Shown here in pieces: positions 1 to 6,471 of a stretch of 35,600 nucleotides of DNA; position 1 is the first letter of the stretch; each line of letters starts with the position of its first letter. The stretch is taken from the NCBI GenBank assembly GCA_036382395.1, contig DASVHW010000379.1:1-35600 (forward strand). The letters are read 5' to 3'. The notes under the pieces were generated by a model. The model was given only the letters and a program-made list of their open reading frames with translations, was not told the origin of the DNA and did no database searches. The position numbers were made by a program, and so were the translations under genes. This DNA is from Candidatus Binatia bacterium. Lineage in GTDB: Bacteria; Desulfobacterota; Binatia; HRBIN30.

Positions 1-207
1 CTCGGGCGTGTAGCCGGCGGCCAGCAGCCGATCCGAACCGCCGTGGCCGCAGAAGTCGAGCGCGTAGACCGGCCCGGGCCAGCTGCGCGGCAGCTCGCCC
101 CAATCGGCGCTCGAACCGAAGAGCGCATGCAGCAGGAGCAGGGCAGGGCCGTGGCGCTGCGCCAGTTCGTGCAGCTCAAGAGAGACGCGTGCGTGCTGAA
201 TGCGCAT
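1..207 (-). CDS. alpha/beta hydrolase, N-terminal part (runs off the left edge)
   Basis: The first 69 codons of a second alpha/beta-fold hydrolase are visible; the rest lies beyond the window. The ATG at 207-205 shares one base with the TGA of the upstream hydrolase (TGATG), so the pair is probably translationally coupled. The visible part has the expected start of the fold: a hydrophobic strand (PALLLLHALFG) with the oxyanion-loop His, then YALDFCGHGGSD, equivalent to the family D-x-x-G-x-G-x-S segment. The nucleophile Ser and catalytic His would lie outside the window. Substrate cannot be named. The family call is confident; the function is not. Confidence 0.75.
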   Translation of the reverse strand, partial: MRIQHARVSLELHELAQRHGPALLLLHALFGSSADWGELPRSWPGPVYALDFCGHGGSDRLLAAGYTPE

Positions 208-965
208 CAGGAACCCAGAAAGTCGAGGATAACCTCCGCCGTTTCCACCGGGCGCTCGATGTGAACGAAGTGACCAGCCCCATGAATTGTGCGGCGTTCC
301 AGTTTCTTCGCGCGGGAGAGGCGCTCGGAAAGAATGGGCTCAGGCAGCGGTCCCCACGTGTCCGGCACGGAACCCACGAGAGCAAGCATCGGCGCTTGTA
401 GGGCGCCATAGGTGCGGCCGATCCACTCCGGGTGCCACGGGCCGAAGCCGTGCGCCATGTGCGGGTCGGATTTCCACGACCAGCCTCCGGTTGTTTCACG
501 GGCTCCGTGAAAGGCGAAGTAGCGTAGCCACTCGCGCGTGAGGCGCGGGTTCTGCGCGCGGCGGCGCTCCACCAGGTCGTCGAGCTGCGCGGACGGACGC
601 CAGCCGTTGCGTTCCGCCAGTTGGCGGCGCCGGTCGAGGAACTGCGCAAAACGTTTTGGCAAGGTCTCCGGGCCGTCGGGTAACGCAACCGGTCCGAAGC
701 CGTCGATGTTCACCAGCTTCGTGACCAGCTCAGGAGCCAAAATCGCTGCCTCCGTCGCCTGCCCGCCGCCCTTGCTGTGGCCGACGAGATGCACGGGCCG
801 GCCGAGCGAGCGTAGCACCGTGAGCAGATCCGCGATGTCGGTCGCCCAGGTGTAGCCGTTGGCCCAGTCGGAGTCGCCGTGGCCGCGCTCTGCGAGGATC
901 TCAATCGCAACCCCACCTGCTTTCCCGGTTCCCGACTGCGCCTGCGGTTCGCCGTCCACGGCCAA
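207..965 (-). CDS. alpha/beta hydrolase, apparently 5'-truncated
   Basis: This is an alpha/beta hydrolase-fold protein of 252 codons from a TTG start. It shows RGHGDSDW near residue 33, the nucleophile elbow GHSKGG near residue 62, and the C-terminal catalytic-His segment GAGHFVHIERP. Family members normally carry about 50-60 further N-terminal residues, including a strand ending in the oxyanion motif HG. Here the same frame reaches a stop (TGA) only 15 codons above the TTG, and neither other frame resembles the missing part. The gene is therefore probably 5'-truncated, or a decaying copy, with the break near 930-996 next to the membrane-protein gene. The nucleophile and His are retained, so residual function is possible. 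Its stop overlaps the start of the next hydrolase. Confidence 0.65.
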   Translation of the reverse strand: MAVDGEPQAQSGTGKAGGVAIEILAERGHGDSDWANGYTWATDIADLLTVLRSLGRPVHLVGHSKGGGQATEAAILAPELVTKLVNIDGFGPVALPDGPETLPKRFAQFLDRRRQLAERNGWRPSAQLDDLVERRRAQNPRLTREWLRYFAFHGARETTGGWSWKSDPHMAHGFGPWHPEWIGRTYGALQAPMLALVGSVPDTWGPLPEPILSERLSRAKKLERRTIHGAGHFVHIERPVETAEVILDFLGS

Positions 966-996
966 ACGGGATAGAAAGCGGACATTTCCCGCCGCA

Positions 997-1410
997 CTAT
1001 GTCAGGAGTTCTGAAATTACTATGGCAAAAACGATGGGCGGTGTAAGACAAAGCAGAAACCTTTTCGCCCAGACGCGACCACCGGCGCGCAGGGTCAGCA
1101 GAAACCTGCCAGCGTGGAATACGAGGATGGGTGCGCTCGCGATGTAGCAATAGACGAGACCGTATGCTGCCAAGAGGGTAAGCTGCACCGAGTCCAGTTT
1201 GATGGAAGGCAGGGGGGTCGCACCTGGAACTGTCCCCGGAGTTGCGGTGGCTTCGAAAAGCAACGGCTTCAGGACGGGAGTTGCCAAACAGAGGAAGTAG
1301 AAGACGATCGCTCCTACGACAGTACCCATCGCATAGCGAACTGCGTAAAACTCCCACCATCGAAAGGAGCCCTCAATTGACTTAGTCGGCTCGTGAGCTT
1401 GCTCCGGCAC
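997..1410 (-). CDS. small multi-pass membrane protein, unknown function
   Basis: A 137-aa protein not recognised as any family. After a short polar N-terminus it has hydrophobic segments at about residues 22-45, 72-100 and 116-136, with basic residues between them (RAGGRVWAKR). That is consistent with three or four membrane passes in the inner membrane. It ends on a hydrophobic helix, so it may be complete or slightly clipped at its C-terminus. It lies 31 bp upstream of the truncated hydrolase on the same strand. The start ATG at 1410 follows weak ribosome-binding sequence. Real coding is likely from composition and hydropathy, but no function can be given. Confidence 0.5.
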   Translation of the reverse strand: MPEQAHEPTKSIEGSFRWWEFYAVRYAMGTVVGAIVFYFLCLATPVLKPLLFEATATPGTVPGATPLPSIKLDSVQLTLLAAYGLVYCYIASAPILVFHAGRFLLTLRAGGRVWAKRFLLCLTPPIVFAIVISELLT

Positions 1411-1503
1411 TAGAACACCCCTTTAGTGTGACACTGTCGCCGAACTTTGAATTCGGGCACTGACTTTGGACTTTTGCGACGACGCGTGCGTGATCGCGGG
1501 TGT

Positions 1504-1531
1504 GTAGGGGCGAGCGGCCGGTCGCCCCTAC
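1504..1531. repeat. palindromic intergenic repeat
   Basis: The left arm TAGGGGCGA and right arm TCGCCCCTA flank a CGGCCG-type centre. The resulting near-perfect hairpin lies in non-coding DNA downstream of the toxin-antitoxin region and upstream of the membrane-protein gene. GTAGGGGCG...CGCCCCTAC palindromes of this kind are common dispersed intergenic elements in GC-rich genomes. Only one copy is visible here. Confidence 0.6.
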
Positions 1532-1571
1532 GGGATATCGCGAGTCGGTACCTCGCGTAACAGCGAACAGC

Positions 1572-1685
1572 GCCGAGGGCTGAAGCCCACGGCTGAGTGA
1601 AAGCAAGCCCGGTGAACCGGGCTGGGGATGGGAGCCGGCTTGCAGCCGGCTTTCTATTACTGAGCCCGGTGCTTGAGCGCCGGGC
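1572..1685. repeat. cluster of four short palindromes (REP-like)
   Basis: Four inverted repeats lie back to back. They are 1572-1593 (GCCG-GGGCT / AGCCC-CGGC), 1606-1623 (AGCCCGG / CCGGGCT around TGAA), 1633-1651 (AGCCGGCT twice, separated by TGC) and 1664-1685 (GCCCGG / CCGGGC). The GC-rich arms and tight clustering resemble REP/BIME-type intergenic elements. No RAYT transposase gene is visible. The cluster could act as a bidirectional terminator or mRNA-end structure, or simply be dispersed repeat DNA. Confidence 0.6.
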
Positions 1686-2001
1686 GGTGCAGCGCGTTGA
1701 CGAGCGACCGGTGCTCCTTTGAAAACATCGACCGCGCCGTGCGGGCGGGGTACACCGTCGTCGAGGTCCGCGAGGCGGATCAGCTGCGCCGTGCGCCAGG
1801 TGGCGGCCGTGTGGATCGCGGCCGAGCGGCGGGTTCCTGGGTTGTCGCCATGGACGCCCGCCGGAAGATTGCGGGCATGACGGAGACGGATCTGTCCGAA
1901 GTCGGCGAGGCGTCGGTGAATCCCGAGGCGCGGTACGAGCGCGGCCTGGGTCCGTTTCGCCTGCTTGCAGCTGCCGGCGACCCGTTCTATGTATACCAGC
2001 G
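1686..2001. other. 316 bp without a confident gene
   Basis: An open frame (TTG 1673 to 2023, 116 codons) crosses this stretch and overlaps the antitoxin start. It has no ribosome-binding site and no recognisable family, and its first third is Arg/Gly-rich in the way of non-coding GC-rich frames. The second half, from the ATG at 1850, reads more like protein (MTETDLSEVGEA) and might be a decayed remnant. No tRNA, promoter or further palindrome could be supported. Confidence 0.3.
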
Positions 2002-2250
2002 ATGTCTTCTACGTACTCCGTAACTCAGGCCCAGAGCCAGCTTCCCGGGTTGATCAAGAAAGCTGAGGAGGGTCAGCCGGTGCGTATCCGGCGGCGAGAC
2101 GAGACCGTCGCTTTTCTGGTTTCGCGCGAGCGCATGGAAGCGATTGTCGAGACGATGGAGATTCTGGCCAATCCCGACGCCATGAAAGCCATTGCGGCGC
2201 ACCGCGCGGGCCGAACGAAATTCCTTCCCCTCTCCGCGCTGGACGACTGA
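2002..2250 (+). CDS. Phd/YefM-family antitoxin
   Basis: An 82-aa antitoxin of the Phd/YefM type. The N-terminal half has the family pattern: a YSVTQAQSQLPGLIKKAEEG helix region, then a short strand pair with VRIRRRDETVAFLVS and the usual S-R-E-x-M-E-A-I helix. The C-terminal tail (about residues 50-82) is the part that normally folds on the toxin. Such antitoxins neutralise a RelE/ParE-type partner and repress their own promoter through the N-terminal domain. The toxin gene follows after five bases, as expected. The start follows the family N-terminus; no clear ribosome-binding site is visible. Confidence 0.85.
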   Translation: MSSTYSVTQAQSQLPGLIKKAEEGQPVRIRRRDETVAFLVSRERMEAIVETMEILANPDAMKAIAAHRAGRTKFLPLSALDD

Positions 2251-2255
2251 GCGGC

Positions 2256-2546
2256 GTGCGAGTCCGGCTGTCAGCGCAGGTCGTCGAGTTCGTGCGCAGC
2301 CAGGCGCCCGAACCGAGGCGCCGCCTACGTAGCGCTCTTCGTAGTCTGGCGCGTGACCAGGGCGATCTGAAACCGCTCGAAGGACCATTGCAGGAATACC
2401 ACCGTCTTCGTGTGGGATCGTATCGGGTGATTCTCCGGTACGCGACCCCGAAAACAGTCGATGGTGTCTTCGCCGAACGCCGGAGCATCGTCTACGAGGT
2501 ATTCGCGGAGACGTTGATCGACCGTCTAACGGGAAAACCCGAGTAG
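2256..2546 (+). CDS. RelE/ParE-superfamily toxin
   Basis: A 96-aa protein from a GTG start five bases after the antitoxin stop. It has the RelE/ParE arrangement: an N-terminal strand and helices (VVEFVRSQAPEPRRRL), a G-D-L-K-P-L-E-G-P-L loop, then the hallmark YHRLRVGSYRVILRY strands and a final strand containing VYEVFAET. In RelE-type members the basic and aromatic residues on these strands act on ribosome-bound mRNA; whether this one cleaves mRNA or acts on gyrase cannot be told from sequence. The adjacent Phd/YefM antitoxin completes a type II module. The pair lies next to palindromic repeats and a truncated gene. Confidence 0.85.
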   Translation: MRVRLSAQVVEFVRSQAPEPRRRLRSALRSLARDQGDLKPLEGPLQEYHRLRVGSYRVILRYATPKTVDGVFAERRSIVYEVFAETLIDRLTGKPE

Positions 2547-2677
2547 GTTGGAGGCGATCGGGGAACCCGACGTCACGCTCCGGCGGGGATCGAGGCAGAA
2601 GAGCAGAGCGGGCGGGAGCGCGTTTCCTTGACTCGCTGGGGTGTCTCGGTTAAGCGACTGCAGTTTGGTGCATGTGA

Positions 2678-4192
2678 GTGGAAAGCGAAGCCTCCGATCT
2701 GATCGCGGTGCGACGCCGCAAGCTGGAAGAGTTCCGCGGACGCGGCCTTAATCCATTTCCCAACGACTTCCGCCCGGCCGATACGGCGGCGGCAGTGCAG
2801 CAACGGTTTGGCGGGCTCAGCCGCGAGCAGCTGGAGGCGGGCGCCGACATGGTGAGCGTCGCCGGGCGCATCGTGGCCGTGCGCGACTTCGGACGGGCCT
2901 CGTTCATCCATCTGCAGGACCGCAGCGGCCGTATCCAAGCCTACGTCAAGCGCGATGGCGTCGGCGAAGAGGCCTTCGCCACCTTCAAGACGATGGATAT
3001 CGGTGACTTCGCCGGCGTTGTGGGCCGCCCATTCCGAACCCGCACCGACGAGCTGACCATCAATGCCCGGGAGATTCGGTTGCTGGGGAAGGCGCTCCGC
3101 CCCCTGCCGGAGAAGTGGCACGGACTCACCGACACCGAAGCTCGTTACCGCCAGCGCTACCTCGATTTGATCGCCAACCCCGAGGCGCGCGCCATCTTCC
3201 TGATGCGCTCGCGCATGATGGAGCGGATTCGCGCCTTTCTCGCCGCCCGTGATTTCATCGAGGTGGAGACGCCGATGATGCACCCGGTTCCCGGTGGTGC
3301 GGCGGCGCGGCCGTTCATCACGCACCACAACGCGCTCGACATCGATCTGTACTTGCGCATTGCGCCCGAGCTGTACCTGAAGCGGTTGCTCGTCGGTGGT
3401 TTCGAACGCGTCTTCGAGTTGTCGCGCGTCTTCCGCAACGAAGGGGTATCGGTGCGGCATAATCCCGAGTTCACCATGCTGGAGTTCTACTGGGCCTACG
3501 CCACCTACGAAGATCTGATGCAGTTCACCGAGGAGCTGGTGGTGACGCTGGCGGACGAGCTGCTGGGGCGGCGCACGCTGCAGTACGGGGAGTGGACCAT
3601 CGACCTGACGCCACCGTGGCGGCGCCTGTGCATGCCGGAGTACGTCGCGGCCCGCGCCGGCCTACCGCTCGACGCCGTGCTGGCGCTGGACCTCGAAACC
3701 CTGAAGACCGCGGCGACCAAGCTGGACGTGACGGTCGATCATGACTACGTGGCGCACCACGGGCCCGGCGCGGCCGGGTATTTGTTGAACGACATTTTCG
3801 AAGCGACGGCGGAACCGGAGCTGATTCAGCCGACCTTCGTCTATCAGTATCCGGTGGCGGTATCGCCACTGGCTCGCCGCAACGTCGAGCGGCCACTGTT
3901 CGTCGATCGCTTCGAGCCCTTCATCGCCAGGCGTGAGCTCGGCAACGCCTTCTCCGAGCTGAACGACCCGGACGACCAGCGGGCGCGCTTCGAAGAACAG
4001 CTACAGGCCCGCGCCGCCGGTGACGAAGAGGCGCACGTGATGGATGAGGACTTCCTGCGGGCGCTGGAGCATGGCATGCCGCCGGCAGCCGGCGAGGGTA
4101 TTGGTATCGATCGGCTGGTGATGCTGTTCACCAACGCGCCGTCGATTCGCGACGTGATTCTGTTCCCCCACATGCGACCGGAGAGGAGATAG
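2678..4192 (+). CDS. lysS: lysine--tRNA ligase, class II
   Basis: Class II lysyl-tRNA synthetase, which charges tRNA-Lys with lysine in the cytoplasm; 504 aa, the normal length. The N-terminal OB-fold anticodon-binding domain spans about residues 55-150 (VAGRIVAVRDFGRASFIHLQ). Motif 1 includes VETPMMHPVPGGAAARPF, motif 2 is around FRNEGVSVRHNPEFTMLE, and motif 3 is the C-terminal GIGIDRLVMLF. The GTG at 2678 was chosen because the protein then starts at the usual distance from the OB fold; ATG 2672 is followed directly by a stop. lysS at the head of a lolC/E-lolD-bamA row is a known deltaproteobacterial arrangement. Confidence 0.97.
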   Translation: MESEASDLIAVRRRKLEEFRGRGLNPFPNDFRPADTAAAVQQRFGGLSREQLEAGADMVSVAGRIVAVRDFGRASFIHLQDRSGRIQAYVKRDGVGEEAFATFKTMDIGDFAGVVGRPFRTRTDELTINAREIRLLGKALRPLPEKWHGLTDTEARYRQRYLDLIANPEARAIFLMRSRMMERIRAFLAARDFIEVETPMMHPVPGGAAARPFITHHNALDIDLYLRIAPELYLKRLLVGGFERVFELSRVFRNEGVSVRHNPEFTMLEFYWAYATYEDLMQFTEELVVTLADELLGRRTLQYGEWTIDLTPPWRRLCMPEYVAARAGLPLDAVLALDLETLKTAATKLDVTVDHDYVAHHGPGAAGYLLNDIFEATAEPELIQPTFVYQYPVAVSPLARRNVERPLFVDRFEPFIARRELGNAFSELNDPDDQRARFEEQLQARAAGDEEAHVMDEDFLRALEHGMPPAAGEGIGIDRLVMLFTNAPSIRDVILFPHMRPERR

Positions 4193-4218
4193 GTTCAAGA
4201 AGGGGTTCAAGGGGCCAA

Positions 4219-4274
4219 GGGTTCGAGGGTCCAAGGGGGGACTCGAACCCTGGACCCCTCGGACCCTCGAACCC
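4219..4274. repeat. long inverted repeat directly before lolC/E
   Basis: Arms 4219-4237 and 4256-4274 are 19 nt each and pair at 18 of 19 positions (GGGTTCGAGGGTCC...). The 18-nt loop itself repeats related words (CTCGAACCCTGGACC). The surrounding 4193-4281 is made of the same GGGGTTCAAGG-like units, so the whole gap is repeat DNA. The right arm ends eight bases before the lolC/E ATG, where no Shine-Dalgarno sequence is visible. A hairpin here could limit ribosome access or mRNA decay, but it may equally be a neutral dispersed element. Confidence 0.75.
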
Positions 4275-4281
4275 CTTCAAC

Positions 4282-5538
4282 ATGCGTTACGAGCTGTTCA
4301 TCGGTCTGCGCTATCTGCGTGCGAAGCGCACGGAGGCGTTCATCTCGCTGATCACGGTGATCTCCATGCTGGGGGTGATGATCGGGGTGATGACGCTGAA
4401 TATCGTCCTCGCCGTCATGACCGGTTTCGAGGAGGACTTGCGCGACCGCATCCTCGGGTTCAACCCGCAGGTCGTCGTCCTCAGTTTCAACGGGACAATC
4501 ACCGACTATGACGGGGTGGTGGGCCGAGTCCAGAACGTGCCAGGCGTGGTGGCCGCCGCACCGTTCGTCTACGGCCAGGTGATGCTGTCGGCGCAGCAGA
4601 ACGTCACCGGGGCGGTGGTGCGCGGTGTGGGTCCTGCCTCCGAAGGGGTCATCGAGCTGCAGAAGCACCTCAAAGAGGGCGACGTCCACGAACTGGGCAA
4701 GCTGCATGACGTTCCACTCGACGACGGCAAGAAGGGCACCATCGAACTTCCGGGGCTGATCGTCGGTAAGGATGTGGCGCGCCAGCTCGGGTTGGTCATC
4801 GGCGATCCCGTCAATGTCATCTCGCCCGTGGCCACGCCGACGGCGGTCGGCATGGTGCCACGGGTGAAACGGTTCGTGGTCGTCGGCATCTTCGACTCCG
4901 GCATGGCCGAGTATGACGGCTCGCTGGTCTATATGGATCTGGCGCACGCGCAGCAGTTTTTCGATTTGGGTGACGCCGTCACCGGCATCGAGGTGCGGGT
5001 CACCGACCTCTACGGTGCCAAGGAAGTCGGTAACCGAATCTCCGCGGCGCTGGGCTTTCCGTTCCGCGTGCGCGACTGGATGGAGGTCAACCACAACCTG
5101 TTTTCGGCGCTCAAGCTGGAGAAGACGGTGTACTTCATCGTGCTGCTGCTCATCGTGCTGGTGGCGGCGTTCAACATCGTGGCCACGCTGATCATGGTGG
5201 TGATGGAGAAGCGCAAGGACATCGCGATCCTGAAGTCGATGGGGGCGACTGGCGCGGGCGTCGGCCGCATTTTCATCTTCAAAGGCATGATCATCGGGAT
5301 CGTCGGGACCTTGATCGGCAACGCCGGGGGGTATGCCGCCTGCTGGCTGCTGAAGCGCTACCAGTTCATCGAGCTTCCAAAGGACGTGTTCTACGTCAAC
5401 ACGCTGCCGGTCAAGATGTACCCGGAGTACTTCGTTGCGGTCACGTTGGCGTCGCTGTTGATCTGCTTGCTGGCAACGGTGTATCCCGCCCGGCAGGCCG
5501 CGCGGTTGTCCCCAGTGGATGTCATTCGGTACGAGTGA
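4282..5538 (+). CDS. lolC: lipoprotein-releasing ABC transporter permease (LolC/LolE family)
   Basis: Inner-membrane permease of the Lol system, which with LolD extracts mature lipoproteins from the inner membrane for delivery to the outer membrane. At 418 aa it has the family layout: an N-terminal amphipathic segment (FIGLRYLRAKR), TM1 at about 20-46, and a large periplasmic domain (about 47-280). Three TM helices follow at about 283-307, 335-355 and 383-402. The conserved cytoplasmic coupling segment EKRKDIAILKSMGAT and the C-terminal PARQAARLSPVDVIRYE are present. Only one LolC/E-type gene occurs here, so a homodimer (as in LolF-type systems) or a second subunit elsewhere is possible. lolD follows. 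Confidence 0.93.
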   Translation: MRYELFIGLRYLRAKRTEAFISLITVISMLGVMIGVMTLNIVLAVMTGFEEDLRDRILGFNPQVVVLSFNGTITDYDGVVGRVQNVPGVVAAAPFVYGQVMLSAQQNVTGAVVRGVGPASEGVIELQKHLKEGDVHELGKLHDVPLDDGKKGTIELPGLIVGKDVARQLGLVIGDPVNVISPVATPTAVGMVPRVKRFVVVGIFDSGMAEYDGSLVYMDLAHAQQFFDLGDAVTGIEVRVTDLYGAKEVGNRISAALGFPFRVRDWMEVNHNLFSALKLEKTVYFIVLLLIVLVAAFNIVATLIMVVMEKRKDIAILKSMGATGAGVGRIFIFKGMIIGIVGTLIGNAGGYAACWLLKRYQFIELPKDVFYVNTLPVKMYPEYFVAVTLASLLICLLATVYPARQAARLSPVDVIRYE

Positions 5539-5542
5539 GGAC

Positions 5543-5649
5543 GCTTATGGGATATGGCATATGGCCGGTCTCAATCGCCATCTTGAGGCGGTCATATGCG
5601 AGCGCGATGTTCACCGTGTTCGTTGAACCATATGCTATCAGTCATAAGC
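5543..5649. repeat. imperfect inverted repeat built of ATATGGC-like words
   Basis: Arms 5543-5565 (GCTTATGGGATATGGCATAT...) and 5627-5649 pair at 17 of 23 positions around a 61-nt spacer. A further related string (CCAATATGAGCCATAGGCC) runs on towards the lolD start. It fills the lolC/E-lolD gap, where related operons usually have tight spacing. Similar short words recur at about 8832-8915 and 10757-10835. Confidence 0.6.
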
Positions 5650-5672
5650 CAATATGAGCCATAGGCCAATGC

Positions 5673-6344
5673 ATGAGTGAGCCGCTGATTCAGGCCGTCG
5701 GGTTGTGCAAGAGCTACCGCGACGGACGAAACATCCACGTGCTGGTCGACCTCGATCTCCAGGTTGCGGCAGGGGAGACGGTGGCCATCGTTGGGCAATC
5801 GGGTGCCGGGAAGAGTACGCTCTTGCACCTGCTTGGGACCCTCGACCAGCCGACGGGCGGGAAGGTGCTCTTTGAGGGTGTCGATCTTTTCGGGCTGCGC
5901 GAGCGCGAGCAGGCGACTCTGCGCAACCGCGAGCTGGGCTTTATCTTCCAGTTTCATCATCTGCTGCCCGATTTCACGGCGTTGGAGAACGTGATGATGC
6001 CGGCATTGATCAGAGGGATGAGCGTGGCCGAGGCCGAGCCGCGCGCCCGTGCCGTGCTGGAGCGCGTCGGCCTGGGCGCGCGTTTGACGCATAAGCCGGG
6101 CGAGCTGTCGGGAGGCGAGCAGCAGCGGGTGGCGGTGGCGCGGGCCGTGGCCCTCTCGCCCCGGGTGGTGCTGGCGGATGAGCCGACCGGCAACCTCGAT
6201 CCGATCACGGGGGCCGAGGTACAAAACCTCCTGATGGACCTCAACCGGGAGCACGGCATCACCCTCGTCATCGTCACCCACAACGACGCCCTCTCCACCA
6301 CCGTGCATCGCACCTTGCGGTTGCAGAATGGCAGGTTGCATTGA
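5673..6344 (+). CDS. lolD: lipoprotein-releasing ABC transporter ATPase LolD
   Basis: Cytoplasmic ATPase that powers lipoprotein release by LolC/E; 223 aa, normal for the family. Walker [10 protein letters not shown] is at residues 41-49, the Q-loop is in [12 protein letters not shown], the ABC signature LSGGEQQR is near 145-152, Walker [13 protein letters not shown] near 164-175, and the switch His is in VTHND. The [16 protein letters not shown] stretch after the Q-loop is typical of the LolD/MacB group and contacts the permease coupling helix. The ATG at 5673 gives the usual N-terminus. It follows lolC/E after a repeat-filled gap and precedes bamA on the same strand. Confidence 0.95.
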   Translation: MSEPLIQAVGLCKSYRDGRNIHVLVDLDLQVAAGETVAIVGQSGAGKSTLLHLLGTLDQPTGGKVLFEGVDLFGLREREQATLRNRELGFIFQFHHLLPDFTALENVMMPALIRGMSVAEAEPRARAVLERVGLGARLTHKPGELSGGEQQRVAVARAVALSPRVVLADEPTGNLDPITGAEVQNLLMDLNREHGITLVIVTHNDALSTTVHRTLRLQNGRLH

Positions 6345-6471
6345 CCGCGAGGGCTCGATGAATCGGGCCGGACGGTCCATGACGCCGGCGCCCGACTGTC
6401 ATCCCTCGGGGTTTACAGTCATCGGACCGTCTGGTAGGCGTAAGCGCCGATCGATTCTGCGGGAGCCATGG

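Noticed and set aside
1673-2023. 116-codon plus-strand frame before the antitoxin
   Set aside because: TTG start without ribosome-binding site, Arg/Gly-rich first third, overlap with the antitoxin start and no recognisable family; at most a decayed remnant.
2628-2655. Possible sigma-70 promoter (TTGACT, 16 bp, TTAAGC) before lysS
   Set aside because: The -35 is good but the -10 is poor and the gap GC-rich; not enough to list as a feature.
4215-4274. tRNA-like GGTTCGA strings
   Set aside because: They resemble a T-arm but no acceptor stem, anticodon arm or D-arm can be built; they are units of the intergenic inverted repeat.
6328-6471. 48-residue N-terminal extension of BamA
   Set aside because: Overlaps lolD, lacks signal-peptide character, and the ATG at 6472 has a ribosome-binding site followed by a clear signal peptide.
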